64,000 nt of DNA from Pedobacter roseus (GCF_014395225.1 NZ_CP060723.1:620001-684000), one strand, 5' to 3'; positions 36,017 to 46,508 are shown, counted from the stretch's first letter. Made by a program: numbers and translations. The notes: generated from the sequence alone by a model not told the origin.

Positions 36017-37375
36017 ATGGACAAGGCAAAATTTACCAGTCAGTCGCCCATTGTAGTAGGATTGGATATCGGTACTACAAAAATTTGTGTTATCGTTGGT
36101 CGTAGAACACAGCACGGTAAGATAGAAATCTTAGGAATTGGCAAGGCAGAATCGGCGGGTGTGACACGCGGAGTGGTTTCTAACATTCAAAAAACCGTAC
36201 AGGGCATTGCTCAAGCAGTTGAAGTAGCAAGCGGACAATCCAATGTTGAAATACAGGTGGTAAATGTGGGTATTGCTGGTCAGCACATTAAGAGCTTACA
36301 GCACAGAGGAATTTTAACAAGAAGAGAATTAAACAACGAAATCGGTAAAAAAGATATCGATAAGTTGATCGATGATATGTTTAAACTGGTTATGCCACCG
36401 GGTGAGGAGATCATCCATGTATTGCCTCAGGAATTTACCATCGATAACGAGCCGGGGATCAAAGATCCGATCGGTATGGCTGGTGTGCGCCTTGAAGCCA
36501 ACTTCCATATTATCTCAGGTCAGGTTACCGCGGTAAAAAACATTATCAAATGTGTTAACAATGCAGGACTTCAAACTCAGGATTTAATCCTTGAGCCATT
36601 GGCTTCTTCTGAATCGGTGTTGAGCGAGGAAGAAAAAGAAGCCGGTATTGCATTGGTTGATATTGGTGGTGGTACTACAGATATAGCCATTTTCCACGAA
36701 GGCATTATCCGTCATACTGCTGTAATCCCATTTGGGGGCAACAGCGTTACCGAAGATATCAGGGAAGGTTGCTCTGTAATGCGCAACCAGGCCGAGCTTT
36801 TAAAAACACGTTTCGGTTCTGCACTTGCTGAGGAGAACAAAGAAAACGAAATTATCTGTGTTCCTGGCTTGCGTGGCCGCGAACCAAAAGAGATCTCAGT
36901 TAAAAACCTGGCCTATGTTATCCAGGCCCGTATGGAAGAGATCATCGAGCACGTATATTATGAGATCAAATCTTCAGGGTATGAGAAAAAACTCATCGGA
37001 GGTATCGTAATCACAGGCGGTGGTGCTTTGCTGAAACACTTATCCCAGGCGGTAGAATATGTAACTGGTTTAGATTGCCGTATCGGTTATCCGAACGAGC
37101 ATTTATCTAAATACGAAGATATGCCTAAAGCCATTTACGATGACCTTAAGAGCCCAATGTATGCAACCAGTGTTGGTTTGTTAATCAAAGGAATCCAAAA
37201 GGCAGAAGAACTGATCGAAGAGATGAAACAGCCTGGTGTTTTTGTAGAAAAACCAAAAACGGCAAAAGAAAAAGAGAAACGCGGACCAGGATTGTTCGAT
37301 AAATTACTTGCAAAAACAAGAACTTTCATTCAGGATGATATGAATGTGAGTGATGAAGATTACTTAAAAAGTTAA
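36017..37375 (+). CDS. ftsA: Division protein FtsA
   Basis: The 452-residue actin-like ATPase tethers FtsZ to the membrane. VVGLDIGTTKICVIVG (about residue 13) is the phosphate-1 loop, a SHS2/1C domain lies at about 95-170, and ALVDIGGGTTDIAIF (about 214) and GGIVITGGGALL (about 332) complete the nucleotide site. The C-terminal region is longer than in E. coli (420) with a Lys-rich linker. The last residues include LLAKTRTFIQDD, a possible amphipathic membrane anchor. Confidence 0.95.
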   Translation: MDKAKFTSQSPIVVGLDIGTTKICVIVGRRTQHGKIEILGIGKAESAGVTRGVVSNIQKTVQGIAQAVEVASGQSNVEIQVVNVGIAGQHIKSLQHRGILTRRELNNEIGKKDIDKLIDDMFKLVMPPGEEIIHVLPQEFTIDNEPGIKDPIGMAGVRLEANFHIISGQVTAVKNIIKCVNNAGLQTQDLILEPLASSESVLSEEEKEAGIALVDIGGGTTDIAIFHEGIIRHTAVIPFGGNSVTEDIREGCSVMRNQAELLKTRFGSALAEENKENEIICVPGLRGREPKEISVKNLAYVIQARMEEIIEHVYYEIKSSGYEKKLIGGIVITGGGALLKHLSQAVEYVTGLDCRIGYPNEHLSKYEDMPKAIYDDLKSPMYATSVGLLIKGIQKAEELIEEMKQPGVFVEKPKTAKEKEKRGPGLFDKLLAKTRTFIQDDMNVSDEDYLKS

Positions 37376-37379
37376 TTAT

Positions 37380-37426
37380 TTTTCCACAAAGAAAGAGTTT
37401 TCCACATTATTAACACTTGTGGAAAA
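37380..37426. promoter_or_regulatory. Three TTTTCCACA motifs in the ftsA-ftsZ region
   Basis: TTTTCCACA occurs at 37380-37388 and 37398-37406 and in reverse (TGTGGAAAA) at 37418-37426. The motif differs by one base from the DnaA box TTATCCACA and also contains the GTGG core of the MraZ repeats. One reverse copy also precedes mraZ (22581-22589). It may bind DnaA or MraZ; function unproven. Confidence 0.35.
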
Positions 37427-37505
37427 CGTCTGTTGAAAAAGTGTTAATATTACATTGAGTAATGAACAGAATTTAAAAATTTTTAAACAACTGATTCATA
37501 AAGAT

Positions 37506-39137
37506 ATGCAGTTCGAAATGTTAAAAGATAAGTCTTCAATCATCAAAGTAATTGGTGTTGGAGGCGGTGGCGGCAACGCAGTGAACCATATGTACCTTTC
37601 AGGTATCACTGGTGTGGATTTTATTATTTGTAATACAGATGCCCAAGCTTTGGAATCTAGCCCAATACCTAACAAGGTGCAATTAGGTGCTAGTTTAACC
37701 GAAGGAATGGGTGCTGGCTCTATCCCTGAGGTTGGTAAAAACTCGGCGATAGAAAATATAGATGATATCAAAGCGATGTTAGGGAATACCACCAAAATGC
37801 TTTTCATTACAGCAGGAATGGGTGGTGGTACTGGTACAGGAGCTTCTCCGATTATTGCCAAAGCCGCTAAAGAACTTGATATTTTAACTGTGGCCATCAT
37901 CACCACGCCATTTTCTTTCGAAGGAAAGAGACGTAGGTTACAGGCTGATGAAGGAATGGAAGAGTTAAAGAAATACGTAGATTCTTACCTGGTGATCTCA
38001 AACGACCGCCTGCGCGAAATCTTCGGAAACTTAACCTTAGGTTCTGCTTTTGGTCAGGCTGATGATATTTTAACAACTGCTGCAAAAGGGATCGCAGAGA
38101 TCATTACTGTTCCGGGTTATATCAACGTGGATTTTAAAGATGTGCGTACCGTAATGAAAGATAGCGGTGTGGCCATCATGGGTAGCTTTGCTGCCGAAGG
38201 TGAAGACCGTGCTTTACAGGCTGTAGAAGGCGCTTTAGCTTCTCCGCTGTTAAAGGATAACGAAATCGAAGGTGCCCGTTATATCTTATTGAACATCAGT
38301 TCTGGTCTTCGTGAAGTAACGATGGATGAAGTTTCGATCATAACTGATTACATCCAGGAAAAAGCAGGTTTATCTGCCGATTTGATCTGGGGTAACTGTA
38401 CCGACGAATCTTTGAGTGATAAACTATCGGTAACCATTATTGCTACAGGCTTCCAAACTTCAGAAGAACGCGTAAAAGAAGAAAAAAATAAAAAGAAAAT
38501 ATCACTCTTAACACCAGAAGAAGCACCGTTGGTTCGCCTTGTTGAGCCTGTAAATTCTTTTATGCAGCCAAAAGAAGTTCCTTCTTATGAGCCTGTGTTG
38601 AAAGCTAAAGAAGGAGTTTCACAAGCAGATCTGTTTGGAGGAATGTTCAATAAAGCTGAAGCTCAAAAAAATCAGGATACTGAAAACAATGTGGTTCGTC
38701 ATACCCTAATGGAAGAAGAACCACAGGTGGAAGAAGCGCAGGAAACAGGATTTGAATTTGAGGTGAAATTGGCCGAAACCAATTTCGTGTTCGAAGCTCC
38801 GGTTGCCCAGATGCCGCCAATGCCAGAGCCTGAACCAGAAATCGAAATGCCTGTTGTTGGTTTGGATGATGATAAAAGCGACGAATCGATGGAAGAGCAG
38901 TTGAAAAAATCTAAAGAGCGTATCTTACGTTTAAAAGATTTAAGTATGAAATTGCGCACCACAAACGGTTTACAGGAACTGGAAAATGAACCTGCTTACA
39001 AACGTAAACAAATGCAGTTGCAACAGGTACAGCATTCATCTGAATCGCAGGTGAGCCGCTTCACTTTAAGCAACGATCAGGATGGCGGTACAGAGATCAG
39101 ACCGAACAATTCTTTCTTGCACGATAACGTTGATTAG
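37506..39137 (+). CDS. ftsZ: Division GTPase FtsZ
   Basis: An upstream in-frame TTG at 37455 extends the ORF, but ATG 37506 begins MQFEMLKDKSSIIKVIGVGG, the usual Bacteroidota N-terminus, giving 543 residues. The GTP-binding loop GGGTGTGASP is near residue 105 and the T7 synergy loop NVDFKDVRTVM near 207. The globular part ends around residue 320. A long acidic, Pro-rich linker (about 200 residues) leads to a C-terminal peptide (RPNNSFLHDNVD) that should bind FtsA. It forms the Z ring. A terminator follows. Confidence 0.95.
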   Translation: MQFEMLKDKSSIIKVIGVGGGGGNAVNHMYLSGITGVDFIICNTDAQALESSPIPNKVQLGASLTEGMGAGSIPEVGKNSAIENIDDIKAMLGNTTKMLFITAGMGGGTGTGASPIIAKAAKELDILTVAIITTPFSFEGKRRRLQADEGMEELKKYVDSYLVISNDRLREIFGNLTLGSAFGQADDILTTAAKGIAEIITVPGYINVDFKDVRTVMKDSGVAIMGSFAAEGEDRALQAVEGALASPLLKDNEIEGARYILLNISSGLREVTMDEVSIITDYIQEKAGLSADLIWGNCTDESLSDKLSVTIIATGFQTSEERVKEEKNKKKISLLTPEEAPLVRLVEPVNSFMQPKEVPSYEPVLKAKEGVSQADLFGGMFNKAEAQKNQDTENNVVRHTLMEEEPQVEEAQETGFEFEVKLAETNFVFEAPVAQMPPMPEPEPEIEMPVVGLDDDKSDESMEEQLKKSKERILRLKDLSMKLRTTNGLQELENEPAYKRKQMQLQQVQHSSESQVSRFTLSNDQDGGTEIRPNNSFLHDNVD

Positions 39138-39157
39138 ATCAAACCAAATATAATTTT

Positions 39158-39187
39158 AAAGCCCCGATGTAAAACCGGGGCTTTTTT
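39158..39187 (+). terminator. Rho-independent terminator after ftsZ
   Basis: AAAGCCCCG (39158-39166) pairs with CGGGGCTTT (39176-39184), followed by a T run. It ends the dcw cluster. Confidence 0.85.
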
Positions 39188-39265
39188 GGCATAAAATTAG
39201 TGTGTTAAAAAATCTTAATTGACACCTAAAAGATCAAGTTGGTTGATTTTAAGACGAATAAAGCT

Positions 39266-39273
39266 TAAATTTG
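39266..39273 (+). promoter_or_regulatory. Putative -7 promoter box (TAAATTTG)
   Basis: TAAATTTG matches TAnnTTTG 34 bases before the alpha-oxoamine synthase start, with TTG at 39243-39245 at suitable -33 spacing. Confidence 0.5.
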
Positions 39274-39307
39274 CAAAATTCTTATTATAAAAAAAACAGA
39301 TAATACA

Positions 39308-40549
39308 TTGGATATATTTGATAAAATAGCAAAACACATGGGACCGCTAGGTCAACACCAGAAATGGTCTCATGGGTATTTCTCTTTTCCAAAATTAGAA
39401 GGAGAGATTGCACCTCACATGCAGTTCCGCGGAAAAGAACATTTGGTTTGGAGTTTAAACAACTATTTAGGTTTAGCCAATCACCCGGAAGTTAGAAAGG
39501 CTGATGAAGAGGCAGCTGCTAAATTTGGTATGGCTTACCCGATGGGTGCCCGCATGATGAGCGGTAACTCTAACTATCACGAGCAGTTAGAGCAAGAACT
39601 GGCCGAATTTGTTGGCAAGCCTGATGCATTTTTATTAAACTATGGTTATCAGGGCATGGTATCTATTATCGATACTTTAGTTGATCGCAATGATGTAGTG
39701 GTGTATGATGCAGAATCTCATGCCTGTATTGTAGATGGATTGCGTTTGCACATGGGTAAACGTTTTGTGTACAAACATAATGATATCGAAAGTGCCCGTA
39801 AACAATTAGAGCGTGCTACCAAGCTGGTTGAAGAAACTGGTGGGGGTATCCTGTTAATTACCGAAGGTGTTTTCGGAATGAGCGGTGCCCAGGGAAAATT
39901 AAAAGAAATTGTTGAGCTTAAAAAAGAATTCAATTTTCGTATCCTGGTTGATGATGCTCATGGTTTCGGTACAATGGGTAAAACCGGTGCCGGTACACAC
40001 GAAGCGCAGGATTGTATCGATGGTATTGATGTTTATTTCGGAACTTTTGCCAAATCAATGGCGGGTATTGGTGCTTTTGTGGCCTCAACCGAACAGATCA
40101 CTAATTTCTTAAGATATAACATGCGTTCTCAGACCTTTGCAAAGGCATTGCCTATGCCAATGGTAATTGGTTTATTAAAACGCTTAGAACTGCTGAAAAG
40201 CCAGCCTGAGTTAAAAGATAAACTTTGGGAAATTGCCATGACCCTTCAAAAGGGTTTACGCGAACGCGGTTTCGATTTAGGTGTTACCGATTCAGTAGTT
40301 ACCCCTGTTTTCTTAAAAGGAGAGCTTTCTGATGCAACTGCAATTACTTACGACTTACGTGAAAACTATAGTATTTTCTGTTCAATCGTAGTGTATCCGG
40401 TAATTCCAAAAGGCATGATCGAATTACGTTTAATTCCTACTGCAGTTCATACATTAGAAGATGTGCAACGTACTTTAGATGCTTTTAGTGAAGTAGCAGA
40501 AAAATTAGAAAACGGATATTATAAAGAAAATCTTTTCGCAACCGTTTAA
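39308..40549 (+). CDS. PLP-dependent alpha-oxoamine synthase (serine palmitoyltransferase / cysteate acyltransferase type)
   Basis: The 413-residue enzyme condenses an amino acid with an acyl thioester. NNYLGLANHPEVRKA (about residue 51), YGYQGMVS, DDAHGFGTMG (PLP ring and phosphate contacts) and the PLP-lysine in FGTFAKSMAGIGAF (about 255) define the family. In Bacteroidota such genes make the first intermediate of sphingolipids (serine) or sulfonolipids (cysteate), while KBL or BioF paralogues are alternatives. No dedicated lipid gene adjoins it to settle the substrate. The frame opens with TTG 39308, with only an internal ATG at residue 11. Confidence 0.8.
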   Translation: MDIFDKIAKHMGPLGQHQKWSHGYFSFPKLEGEIAPHMQFRGKEHLVWSLNNYLGLANHPEVRKADEEAAAKFGMAYPMGARMMSGNSNYHEQLEQELAEFVGKPDAFLLNYGYQGMVSIIDTLVDRNDVVVYDAESHACIVDGLRLHMGKRFVYKHNDIESARKQLERATKLVEETGGGILLITEGVFGMSGAQGKLKEIVELKKEFNFRILVDDAHGFGTMGKTGAGTHEAQDCIDGIDVYFGTFAKSMAGIGAFVASTEQITNFLRYNMRSQTFAKALPMPMVIGLLKRLELLKSQPELKDKLWEIAMTLQKGLRERGFDLGVTDSVVTPVFLKGELSDATAITYDLRENYSIFCSIVVYPVIPKGMIELRLIPTAVHTLEDVQRTLDAFSEVAEKLENGYYKENLFATV

Positions 40550-40567
40550 GATCAATTAAAATATTAC

Positions 40568-40602
40568 AAAGCCCTTTAAATACCTTTAAAGGGCTTTTTT
40601 AT
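40568..40602 (+). terminator. Rho-independent terminator
   Basis: AAAGCCCTTTAAA (40568-40580) and TTTAAAGGGCTTT (40585-40597) form a perfect 13-pair stem with a four-base loop and trailing T run, after the alpha-oxoamine synthase. Confidence 0.9.
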
Positions 40603-40807
40603 TTAAATGTTTTTTGTAAGTTGTTGTTCTTTAGGTATTTGTGTAATTAATTTTTGCTAAATATGTGTATAAACCCCATATATGTGGAAAAAAATGATAA
40701 ATAAGCCTGTTTTTTATTCTTCCAAAAATTTTTTTATTTCATCAAACACTTTAAATTAGAGTTACGTAATTTAAAATCACCTTAAAAGAACCATAAATTA
40801 ATTAAAA

Positions 40808-40984
40808 ATGAAAAAATTCGAAGAAGTAAAAAGTTTAGTGGCAGCTTTGGAAGCTGATGCAGACAAATTTTATAGCAAAGGTAATAGTGCTGCTGGTACC
40901 CGTGTTCGTAAAGGCATGCAGGATCTGAAAAATTTAGCTCAAGCAATTCGTTTGGAAGTACAAGATACCAAAAACAAAGCTTAA
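40808..40984 (+). CDS. Histone H1-like small basic protein
   Basis: This 58-residue ORF reads MKKFEEVKSLVAALEADADK, then FYSKGNSAAGTRVRKGMQD and LKNLAQAIRLEVQDTKNKA. It matches the short Bacteroidota members of the histone H1/Hc1-like family, which bind DNA nonspecifically and may compact the nucleoid. The motif K-G-N-x-A-A-G-x-R-x-R-K-G is the hallmark. It stands alone between two terminators, consistent with a highly expressed monocistronic gene. Family assignment is from memory but the match is close. Confidence 0.8.
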   Translation: MKKFEEVKSLVAALEADADKFYSKGNSAAGTRVRKGMQDLKNLAQAIRLEVQDTKNKA

Positions 40985-41330
40985 GCAATCAAAATATTTA
41001 TATGAGCCTCAGGGAATTTCCTGGGGCTTTTTTTGTTAATGTCCATTTTAGTCAAGTTTTCGAGACGGATAAAATAACTGCGAAATACTGTAAAATATAT
41101 AAGACAATTTATCATCGATTGCGTAATTTTTCATAGCTTTCTTCTTTTACAAAGGATGTCCACATTTCTGTTGATCCTTGTAAAAAATCCAAAAATTAAC
41201 TTCACCATTTTTAGTTTATTAATACCTTGCGTTTAAATGTAAAGTATAATAAGAAAATGGCACCGCTCTCAAAAAGATCTGCGTATTCAGATAAATAGAT
41301 ATAAATAATTACCACTGTTAACAATATCAG
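40985..41330. other. Intergenic region upstream of the hybrid regulator
   Basis: Apart from the terminator at 41005-41035 these 346 bases are AT-rich. I see no ORF, RNA or clear TAnnTTTG box. Confidence 0.4.
41005..41035 (+). terminator. Rho-independent terminator of the histone-like gene
   Basis: AGCCTCAGG (41005-41013) pairs with CCTGGGGCT (41020-41028) with one G-T pair, and seven or more T follow. Confidence 0.85.
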
Positions 41331-42305
41331 GTGTCAGAACATTTACATTATCATCAGGCAAATAGTGAAGATGTCGGGCTTGTGCTGGATGTTATGCGTA
41401 CTGTGCATCCTGTAGATATTAAATTAATCGAAGCGTTTCAGCAGAACCTTTTACGTGTACAGATCAAAAAAGGACAGATACTTTTCAACGAGAACGAGTT
41501 ATGTGAATACATGTATTTCATTGTTAAAGGTGCGTTAATGGGCTGTACCACACATAATAAGAGAAAAATCACCACTTATATATCTGTTGAGCACGATTTT
41601 GTAAGTTCCATTTCGGGGCTTCATGGCTCTGACTATTCCCATGAATATGTGGTAGCGGTAGAAGATACCCAATTGCTTGCCATGCACAACAGCGAGCTTA
41701 ACCGGCTTTTTTCCCATCATTTCGAACTGAATTATATTTTCAGGGTGGTTTTGGAAAAATATTACAAAGATGCCCAGCAACGTGCGCATATTATACGTGT
41801 AGGGAATGCCAAAGAAAGATACCTCTATTTTGCCAAAACCAATCCCGGTTATTTAGACCGTTTACCCTTAGAGCTAATCGCCTCGCTGCTGAATGTTAAA
41901 ACCTCAACGCTTTTATCCATCAGAAAAAGCTTTACTCTTCCTAAAAATCAAAATGAAGAACTTGAAGAATGGGGCAAAAAGTTGGAGATGCATGTAAATA
42001 AACAACAGTCATTTCGGAATAAGGATATCAGGCTCCACGCGCTCGCTAAAGATATAGGAATAAGTAGTCATCGGCTTTCGGTTGTATTGAACCGTTATTT
42101 CAACAAAAGTTTTATCGATTACATTAACCAGTACCGCATAAACTGGATTAAAGAAAGCATCAGGAACCCTGAGATTATGCAAAACTTTACTTTGGAAGCA
42201 TTGGCCTATAGTGCAGGCTTTTCTTCGCGAAGCGCCTTTTACATTGCTTTCAAAAAATTTGTCGGGATGAGTCCCTTGGAATACTCGAAAAACCTAAATA
42301 AGTAA
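41331..42305 (+). CDS. Hybrid regulator: Crp-type cyclic-nucleotide-binding domain fused to AraC-type DNA-binding domain
   Basis: The ORF opens with GTG 41331 and encodes 324 residues. Residues about 30-130 form a cNMP-binding-like beta barrel (VQIKKGQILFNENELCEYMYFI, split, then VKGALMG). A helix pair at about 160-200 (LPLELIASLLNVKTSTLLSIRK) looks like the remnant of a Crp winged helix. Residues about 225-322 are an AraC-type double helix-turn-helix (LHALAKDIGISSHRLSVVLN, LEALAYSAGFSSRSAFYIAF, GMSPLEY). Crp- and AraC-type domains are usually separate. The ligand and targets are unknown. The phosphate-cassette residues of true cAMP binders are not obvious. Confidence 0.8.
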   Translation: MSEHLHYHQANSEDVGLVLDVMRTVHPVDIKLIEAFQQNLLRVQIKKGQILFNENELCEYMYFIVKGALMGCTTHNKRKITTYISVEHDFVSSISGLHGSDYSHEYVVAVEDTQLLAMHNSELNRLFSHHFELNYIFRVVLEKYYKDAQQRAHIIRVGNAKERYLYFAKTNPGYLDRLPLELIASLLNVKTSTLLSIRKSFTLPKNQNEELEEWGKKLEMHVNKQQSFRNKDIRLHALAKDIGISSHRLSVVLNRYFNKSFIDYINQYRINWIKESIRNPEIMQNFTLEALAYSAGFSSRSAFYIAFKKFVGMSPLEYSKNLNK

Positions 42306-42501
42306 AAAACATTGATCTAACGTTTTTGTTACGAAAAATAGCTTATAAGGTATTTTTGTTGATATAGTTGTGTTGATTTATAATACAGGACAAACTTGTT
42401 TCTGCAAACTATGTAATAAGGATTTCGATTAATTATTTTAGTATATCAAACATAAACTATAGGATTTATAGGTTAATAGAATTGCTAAAATTGATTAAAC
42501 T

Positions 42502-42984
42502 ATGATTAGAATGATGCGCTCATCAGATTGGGAGGAAGTTAGTGCGATTTATCGGGAAGGAATTGAAACAGGAACTGCAAGTTTTAGAACGCCTGATATT
42601 TCCTGGAAGGATTGGGATTCATCGCACCTTAAAGGCTGCAGATTTGTGGCGCTACAAGATAAAGAAATCATAGGTTGGAGTGCGCTTTTGCCTGTGGTAG
42701 CAAATTATGATGCTAATGGTGTTGGAGAAATCGAAGTTTACGTTAAATCGGGATATAAAGGGCAGGGTATAGGTTCATCTTTATTAAATGCGTTAATTAC
42801 AGAAAGTGATAAAAAGGGCATCTGGATGCTTCAAGCAGGTATTTTTCTGCAGAATTCTGCATTATTAAAAATCCATGAAAAAGCTGGCTTCAGAGTAGTA
42901 GGGTACCGCGAAAAGATAGGGAAAGCGAAAGGTGTATGGCAGGATAACCTTTTAGTGGAAAGAAGGAATAAATTAATTGCCTAA
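42502..42984 (+). CDS. GNAT acetyltransferase, phosphinothricin/methionine-sulfoximine type
   Basis: The 160-residue protein begins MIRMMRSSDWEEVSAIYREG and contains GTASFRTPDISWKDWD, typical of the Pat/MnaT subgroup that acetylates phosphinothricin, methionine sulfoximine or amino acids. The acetyl-CoA loop is GYKGQGIGSSLLNALI (about residue 89), followed by the usual L-x-K-x-H-E-K-x-G-F. The family frequently detoxifies amino-acid analogues. No neighbours hint at the substrate. Confidence 0.82.
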   Translation: MIRMMRSSDWEEVSAIYREGIETGTASFRTPDISWKDWDSSHLKGCRFVALQDKEIIGWSALLPVVANYDANGVGEIEVYVKSGYKGQGIGSSLLNALITESDKKGIWMLQAGIFLQNSALLKIHEKAGFRVVGYREKIGKAKGVWQDNLLVERRNKLIA

Positions 42985-42993
42985 AAAGATAGA

Positions 42994-43026
42994 GAAGGGC
43001 TTTGAAAATCATTCGAAGCCTTCTTT
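42994..43026. terminator. Imperfect terminator hairpin between convergent genes
   Basis: GAAGGGCTTTGAA and TTCGAAGCCTTC pair with one bulged G and one wobble pair. It lies between the GNAT gene and the convergent small gene, with weak T runs on both sides. Confidence 0.45.
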
Positions 43027-43039
43027 GCTAGTATTTCAA

Positions 43040-43300
43040 TCACTGATAATCATCTGCATTTTTCCCTTTTTCGAACCGTACAAGTTTTTCGTTGCGGAAG
43101 AAGAAAAATTTGAAATCCGTAGCGGCATGATAGGTACTGTAAATTCTGGTTCCACCTTCATTAGCAGCAACCAGCTCTGGCTTGTTTTTCTTTTTAAAAT
43201 CAGATTCCGACATGCCCATTGTAAAATTAGGGTCGAAGCCAACAAAGGCCCTACAGATTAGCATAACCAATGCCAGGCCAATCAAAATTAAATTTCTCAT
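43040..43300 (-). CDS. Small exported protein with BamE/SmpA-like pattern
   Basis: The ORF extends to 43372, but ATG 43300 starts a signal-like hydrophobic segment (MRNLILIGLALVMLICRAF) and gives 86 residues. The rest, GMSESDFKKKN, then Y-S-T-Y and FKFFFFRNEKLVRFEKGK, has the spacing of SmpA/BamE-fold domains (a GMS-helix then a beta meander). The Cys in LIC could be lipidated, but the context is not a good lipobox. Function unknown. Confidence 0.5.
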   Translation of the reverse strand: MRNLILIGLALVMLICRAFVGFDPNFTMGMSESDFKKKNKPELVAANEGGTRIYSTYHAATDFKFFFFRNEKLVRFEKGKNADDYQ

Positions 43301-43442
43301 TGTGTGTTTATTTGTGTGTGTAGAAACGCAATTCAATAATAATGCCCTGAACGACACTAAAACTTCAATCAAACTAAATTTTTTGTTTTTAGTTCTAATG
43401 TGCTGATGATGAGTTTGTTTTCTATTTTTTTATTTACACATA

Positions 43443-43495
43443 AAAAAACAGACTGCTATCTTTTGCGCTTTTAGCAAAATCAAACAGTCTGTTCC
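43443..43495 (-). terminator. Terminator of dapA
   Basis: AACAGACTG (43447-43455) pairs with CAGTCTGTT (43485-43493), with an inner TTTTGC/GCAAAA stem. On the minus strand it is followed by a T run, and it lies just past the dapA stop. Confidence 0.75.
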
Positions 43496-43519
43496 CGAAT
43501 ATTATTATTGAAAGATATC

Positions 43520-44407
43520 TTAAGCTACTACACTTAGTTTTTCAACTTCGGCAATAATAAGCTTCTCTAAAGACGATGAAGCTTTAACTAATGGTAGTCG
43601 AACAGTATCACCGCAAATGCCAATGTGTTTAAGTGCAGCTTTAACGCCGGCAGGATTACCTTCTGCAAAAGCCAAACGGGTAAATTCTACCAAACTTAAG
43701 TGTGCAGGCAAAGCTGCTTTATAATCTCCTGCCAGGCACAGATTAACCATATCGGTAAATTGTTTAGGCAATGCATTTCCAATTACCGAGATAATACCAG
43801 CAGCGCCCAAGGCAATCATGGGTAAGGTAACCGGATCATCGCCAGAGATTAAAAGGAAATCTTTAGGTTTATCTCTCATAATCTGGTTAAACTGGTCGAA
43901 ACTTCCTGAAGCTTCTTTTGTTGCAATGATGTTTTTAAAATCATGCGCCAATCTGCAGGTTGTTTCCGGACTCATATTACTTCCTGTACGGCCTGGCACG
44001 TTGTATAAAATGAGGTCCAAAGGGGAAACTTCAGCTAAATACTTATAGTGCTGGTAAATGCCTTCCTGTGTAGGTTTATTGTAATACGGACTAACGGATA
44101 AAATTGCACTATAACCGGTAGTATCGAATGATTTAATGTCTTCAGCAACTGCTAAAGTATCGTTTCCACCAATTCCGGCAACCAATGGTAATCTGTTGTT
44201 ATTAATTTCAGCAGTATAGGCCCACACCTTCTTCTTCTCGTCCTTGGTCATTGTAGCGGTTTCGCCGGTTGTACCTAAAGAAACGAGGTAATTTATCCCT
44301 CCGTCTACCAAATGATTAATCAGGTTTTTTAAGCCATTATAATCAACTGATCCATCTGTGTTGAAAGGCGTAACCAATGCTACACCAGTACCCTGAAATT
44401 TGTTCAT
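43520..44407 (-). CDS. dapA: 4-hydroxy-tetrahydrodipicolinate synthase
   Basis: The 295-residue aldolase condenses pyruvate and aspartate semialdehyde, the first step of the lysine and diaminopimelate branch. GTGVALVTPFNTDGSVDYNG begins the barrel, GTTGETATM binds the substrate carboxyl, LYNVPGRTGSNM carries the catalytic Tyr (about 135), and IIATKEASGSF carries the Schiff-base Lys (about 163). It supplies the meso-diaminopimelate used by MurE. It lies downstream of ligA on the same strand behind a hairpin spacer. Confidence 0.95.
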   Translation of the reverse strand: MNKFQGTGVALVTPFNTDGSVDYNGLKNLINHLVDGGINYLVSLGTTGETATMTKDEKKKVWAYTAEINNNRLPLVAGIGGNDTLAVAEDIKSFDTTGYSAILSVSPYYNKPTQEGIYQHYKYLAEVSPLDLILYNVPGRTGSNMSPETTCRLAHDFKNIIATKEASGSFDQFNQIMRDKPKDFLLISGDDPVTLPMIALGAAGIISVIGNALPKQFTDMVNLCLAGDYKAALPAHLSLVEFTRLAFAEGNPAGVKAALKHIGICGDTVRLPLVKASSSLEKLIIAEVEKLSVVA

Positions 44408-44433
44408 TTTTAATTTATAATTATTGAATTTTG

Positions 44434-44478
44434 ATTAGTGAATGATAGAACGTCTGCTGCATTTTATCATTCACTAAT
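44434..44478. repeat. Perfect 14-pair inverted repeat between ligA and dapA
   Basis: ATTAGTGAATGATA (44434-44447) and TATCATTCACTAAT (44465-44478) are exact complements around a 17-base loop (GAACGTCTGCTGCATTT). No T run follows on the minus strand, so it resembles a dispersed spacer hairpin more than a terminator. Confidence 0.6.
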
Positions 44479-44495
44479 TCAACCCTTCTCTCACT

Positions 44496-46508
<2,013 letters not shown>

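Noticed and set aside
37380..37426. TTTTCCACA cluster as a replication origin
   Set aside because: No dnaA, dnaN or AT-rich unwinding region nearby, and the motif occurs singly elsewhere; kept only as a regulatory candidate.
37496..37906. Minus-strand ORF of 136 codons opposite ftsZ
   Set aside because: It mirrors the Gly-rich ftsZ coding sequence; no start context or motif.
43182..43406. Plus-strand ORF of 74 codons
   Set aside because: It is opposite the BamE-like small gene and lacks features; the minus-strand reading has a signal sequence.
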